Assembly (NCBI GenBank): GCA_013203415.1
Contig: JABMQE010000031.1
Location: 1-14,363, forward strand
DNA from: Candidatus Falkowiibacteriota bacterium
GTDB taxonomy: Bacteria; Patescibacteriota; Patescibacteriia; UBA2591; JABMQE01
Direction: 5' to 3'
Length of the DNA: 14,363 bases
The position numbers and the translations under genes are program-made. Positions 13,021-14,363 of this stretch are shown piece by piece (within the stretch, counting starts at the first letter, position 1; each line of letters starts with the position of its first letter). A model generated the notes under the pieces. It was not told where the DNA came from. It saw only the letters and a list, made by a program, of their open reading frames with translations, and did not search any database.

Positions 13021-14363
13021 ATGATAAATAGTAAATACGAAAAATCAATCCAATTCATAGAATCCTTAATCAACAACCCCGGCCCCGAATACCTCAAGGA
13101 TTTTGCTGGAAAGAATCGAAAAGTGGGAACAAGTTTATCCGCCGAAGCTCGAAGAGCGAAGGCGGGGAGTTTTTTTATCAAACGCCTAAAATACTTGCTC
13201 AAACTCTTAGGCAACCCAGAGAACAGTTTCAAATACATCCACATTGCCGGCACATCCGGCAAAAGCTCCCTCACTTGCATGCTCCAATCCATATTAACAG
13301 AAGCAGGACTAAAGACCGGCGCCTATTTTTCCCCTCATCCGACTTACACTACCGAACGCATCAAAGTCGGACATAATTATATTTCCGAAAACGATTTCGC
13401 AGAACTCACCAACCAAATAAAACCCCACCTTTCCAAATGCGCCAGTAACAGTCCCTATGGCATACCCTCCTATTTTGAAACTCTCTTGGCCATTAGCTTG
13501 CTCTACTTTAAAAAACAAAAATGCAAATATGTAGTTCTCGAAGCCGGACTTGGCGGCACTTTTGATGCCACCAATATCATACCCAAACCAGAAATCGCTA
13601 TTATTACTAATGTCGACCTAGACCACACCGACATCCTTGGCAACACCAAACAAAAAATCGCCCGCGATAAAGCCGGCATCATAAAAAAAGGAACAACATT
13701 TTTAACCGCCGAACAAGACCAAAAAATCCTAAAAATCTTTAAAACTATCTGTAAACAAAAAAATGCCGTCTTCAACAAAGTCAACCTCAATTACCAAATA
13801 CTAAAAAATAACCTCACCGGCACCAAGTTCGAATATCAAAAAGAAACCTATAAAACAAAACTCCCAGGCGATCATCAAATAAAAAATGCAATTCTAGCTA
13901 TTGAGGCGACTGATATGATTATCTTTCCAACTCCCTTTTCAAAAAAACCTCAAAAAAAACTATCCCCCCCTTGCTACTTGCCCCGAGCAACGTCGAGGGG
14001 AGGGGGAGAATTAAAGAGGGGGTTAGAACAAATAGAACGTGGACTTAAGAAAGCCTTTTTACCGTGTCGAATGGAGATTGTCCAGCAAAACCCAACCGTC
14101 ATCCTCGACGGCGCTCATAATCCCGACAAAATGAAATCCACTGCTAATTTCATAAAAAATATCAAACACAAAAATCTCCACCTAATCCTTGCCCTTGCCG
14201 AAAACAAAGATTTATATAATACTCTAAAACATATAGTCCCTCTTGCTTCTCGGGTCTACTTAACCCGTTTTTTAATACCCGGCAGAAAAGCCCACGACTT
14301 GAAAAAAATGGCAAAAACTGTTAAAAAATTAACCACCTCAAAAGTCGAAACCCACATCGATCC
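13021..14363 (+). CDS. folC: FolC-like folylpolyglutamate/dihydrofolate synthase, 3' truncated
   Basis: A Mur-ligase-fold enzyme that would join glutamate to folate or dihydropteroate using ATP. The frame is open from the ATG at 13021 to the window end (447 codons seen). Landmarks are the P-loop GTSGKSS (77-83), TERIKVG (111-117), VVLEAGLGGTFDATNII (171-187), NVDLDHTDILG (197-207) and ARDKAGIIKKG (214-224). PGDHQIKNA (282-290) and ILDGAHNP (361-368) follow. The P-loop differs from the usual TNGKGS by two serines. Two segments look like in-frame repeat insertions: residues about 37-50 and about 311-336. Domain order and spacing otherwise fit FolC. Many Patescibacteria lack full folate synthesis, so it may act on scavenged folate or another substrate. 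The C-terminus is outside the window. Confidence 0.88.
   Translation, partial: MINSKYEKSIQFIESLINNPGPEYLKDFAGKNRKVGTSLSAEARRAKAGSFFIKRLKYLLKLLGNPENSFKYIHIAGTSGKSSLTCMLQSILTEAGLKTGAYFSPHPTYTTERIKVGHNYISENDFAELTNQIKPHLSKCASNSPYGIPSYFETLLAISLLYFKKQKCKYVVLEAGLGGTFDATNIIPKPEIAIITNVDLDHTDILGNTKQKIARDKAGIIKKGTTFLTAEQDQKILKIFKTICKQKNAVFNKVNLNYQILKNNLTGTKFEYQKETYKTKLPGDHQIKNAILAIEATDMIIFPTPFSKKPQKKLSPPCYLPRATSRGGGELKRGLEQIERGLKKAFLPCRMEIVQQNPTVILDGAHNPDKMKSTANFIKNIKHKNLHLILALAENKDLYNTLKHIVPLASRVYLTRFLIPGRKAHDLKKMAKTVKKLTTSKVETHID
13139..13165. repeat. Palindromic element inside folC (N-terminal)
   Basis: A symmetric hairpin: CCGCC, GAA, GCTC, GAA, GAGC, GAA, GGCGG. The stems pair perfectly around a GAA/GAA internal loop and a GAA tip. 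It is read in frame as SAEARRAKAG, just before the helix leading to the P-loop, where FolC proteins normally have no such insert. Confidence 0.8.
13964..14023. repeat. Palindromic element inside folC (C-terminal)
   Basis: A run of seven C (13964-13970), an inner stem CCCC (13981-13984) with GGGG (13997-14000), and a later G run (14018-14022) form nested inverted repeats. It is read in frame as SPPCYLPRATSRGGGELKRG between the PGDHQIKNA motif and the DGAHNP motif, a site where the family is variable. Confidence 0.65.

Overview
The window is AT-rich bacterial DNA with short intergenic gaps and single-copy housekeeping genes. Most top-strand genes lack a Shine-Dalgarno motif, and palindromic repeats lie between and inside genes. 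This resembles a Candidatus Patescibacteria (CPR) genome, Parcubacteria-like. That placement is an inference from gene content, protein style and repeat style; no rRNA is present to confirm it.

Layout. 1-1576 (bottom strand): the start of one GT4-type glycosyltransferase and a complete second one, overlapping by an ATGA stop/start. 1577-2367: an intergenic region with a decayed tRNA-Ile-like copy, a tRNA-Ile(GAT), a double-hairpin repeat, an 8-bp tandem repeat, and two divergent promoters whose -35 boxes overlap. 2368-3990: a LytR-CpsA-Psr cell-wall ligase. 4150-4410 (bottom strand): an orphan small ORF with its own promoter and terminator. 4502-6413: der and pth, spaced 4 nt apart. 6414-6998: a repeat-rich gap holding a bottom-strand structured RNA of about 170 nt with a strong terminator. 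6999-10331: mfd. 10469-10849 (bottom strand): a second orphan ORF with an excellent promoter, Shine-Dalgarno and terminator. 10953-12047: dprA. 12096-12887: a VUT/YhhQ-type membrane transporter. 13021 to the end: a FolC-like ligase, cut off by the window.

The recognisable genes cover envelope polymer assembly (glycosyltransferases, LCP), ribosome assembly and translation (Der, Pth, tRNA), transcription-coupled repair (Mfd), DNA uptake and recombination (DprA), and transport or cofactor metabolism (VUT, FolC).

Three patterns stand out. (1) Palindromic elements sit in frame inside mfd and folC, recalling the in-frame palindromic elements of Rickettsia. (2) Three intergenic elements are paired hairpins whose loops are complementary to each other. 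(3) Three bottom-strand transcription units (two orphan ORFs and one structured RNA) lie between top-strand housekeeping genes, each with its own terminator. The top strand appears C-rich over G whichever way a gene points, so part of the codon difference between the strands may be replication strand bias and not gene transfer.
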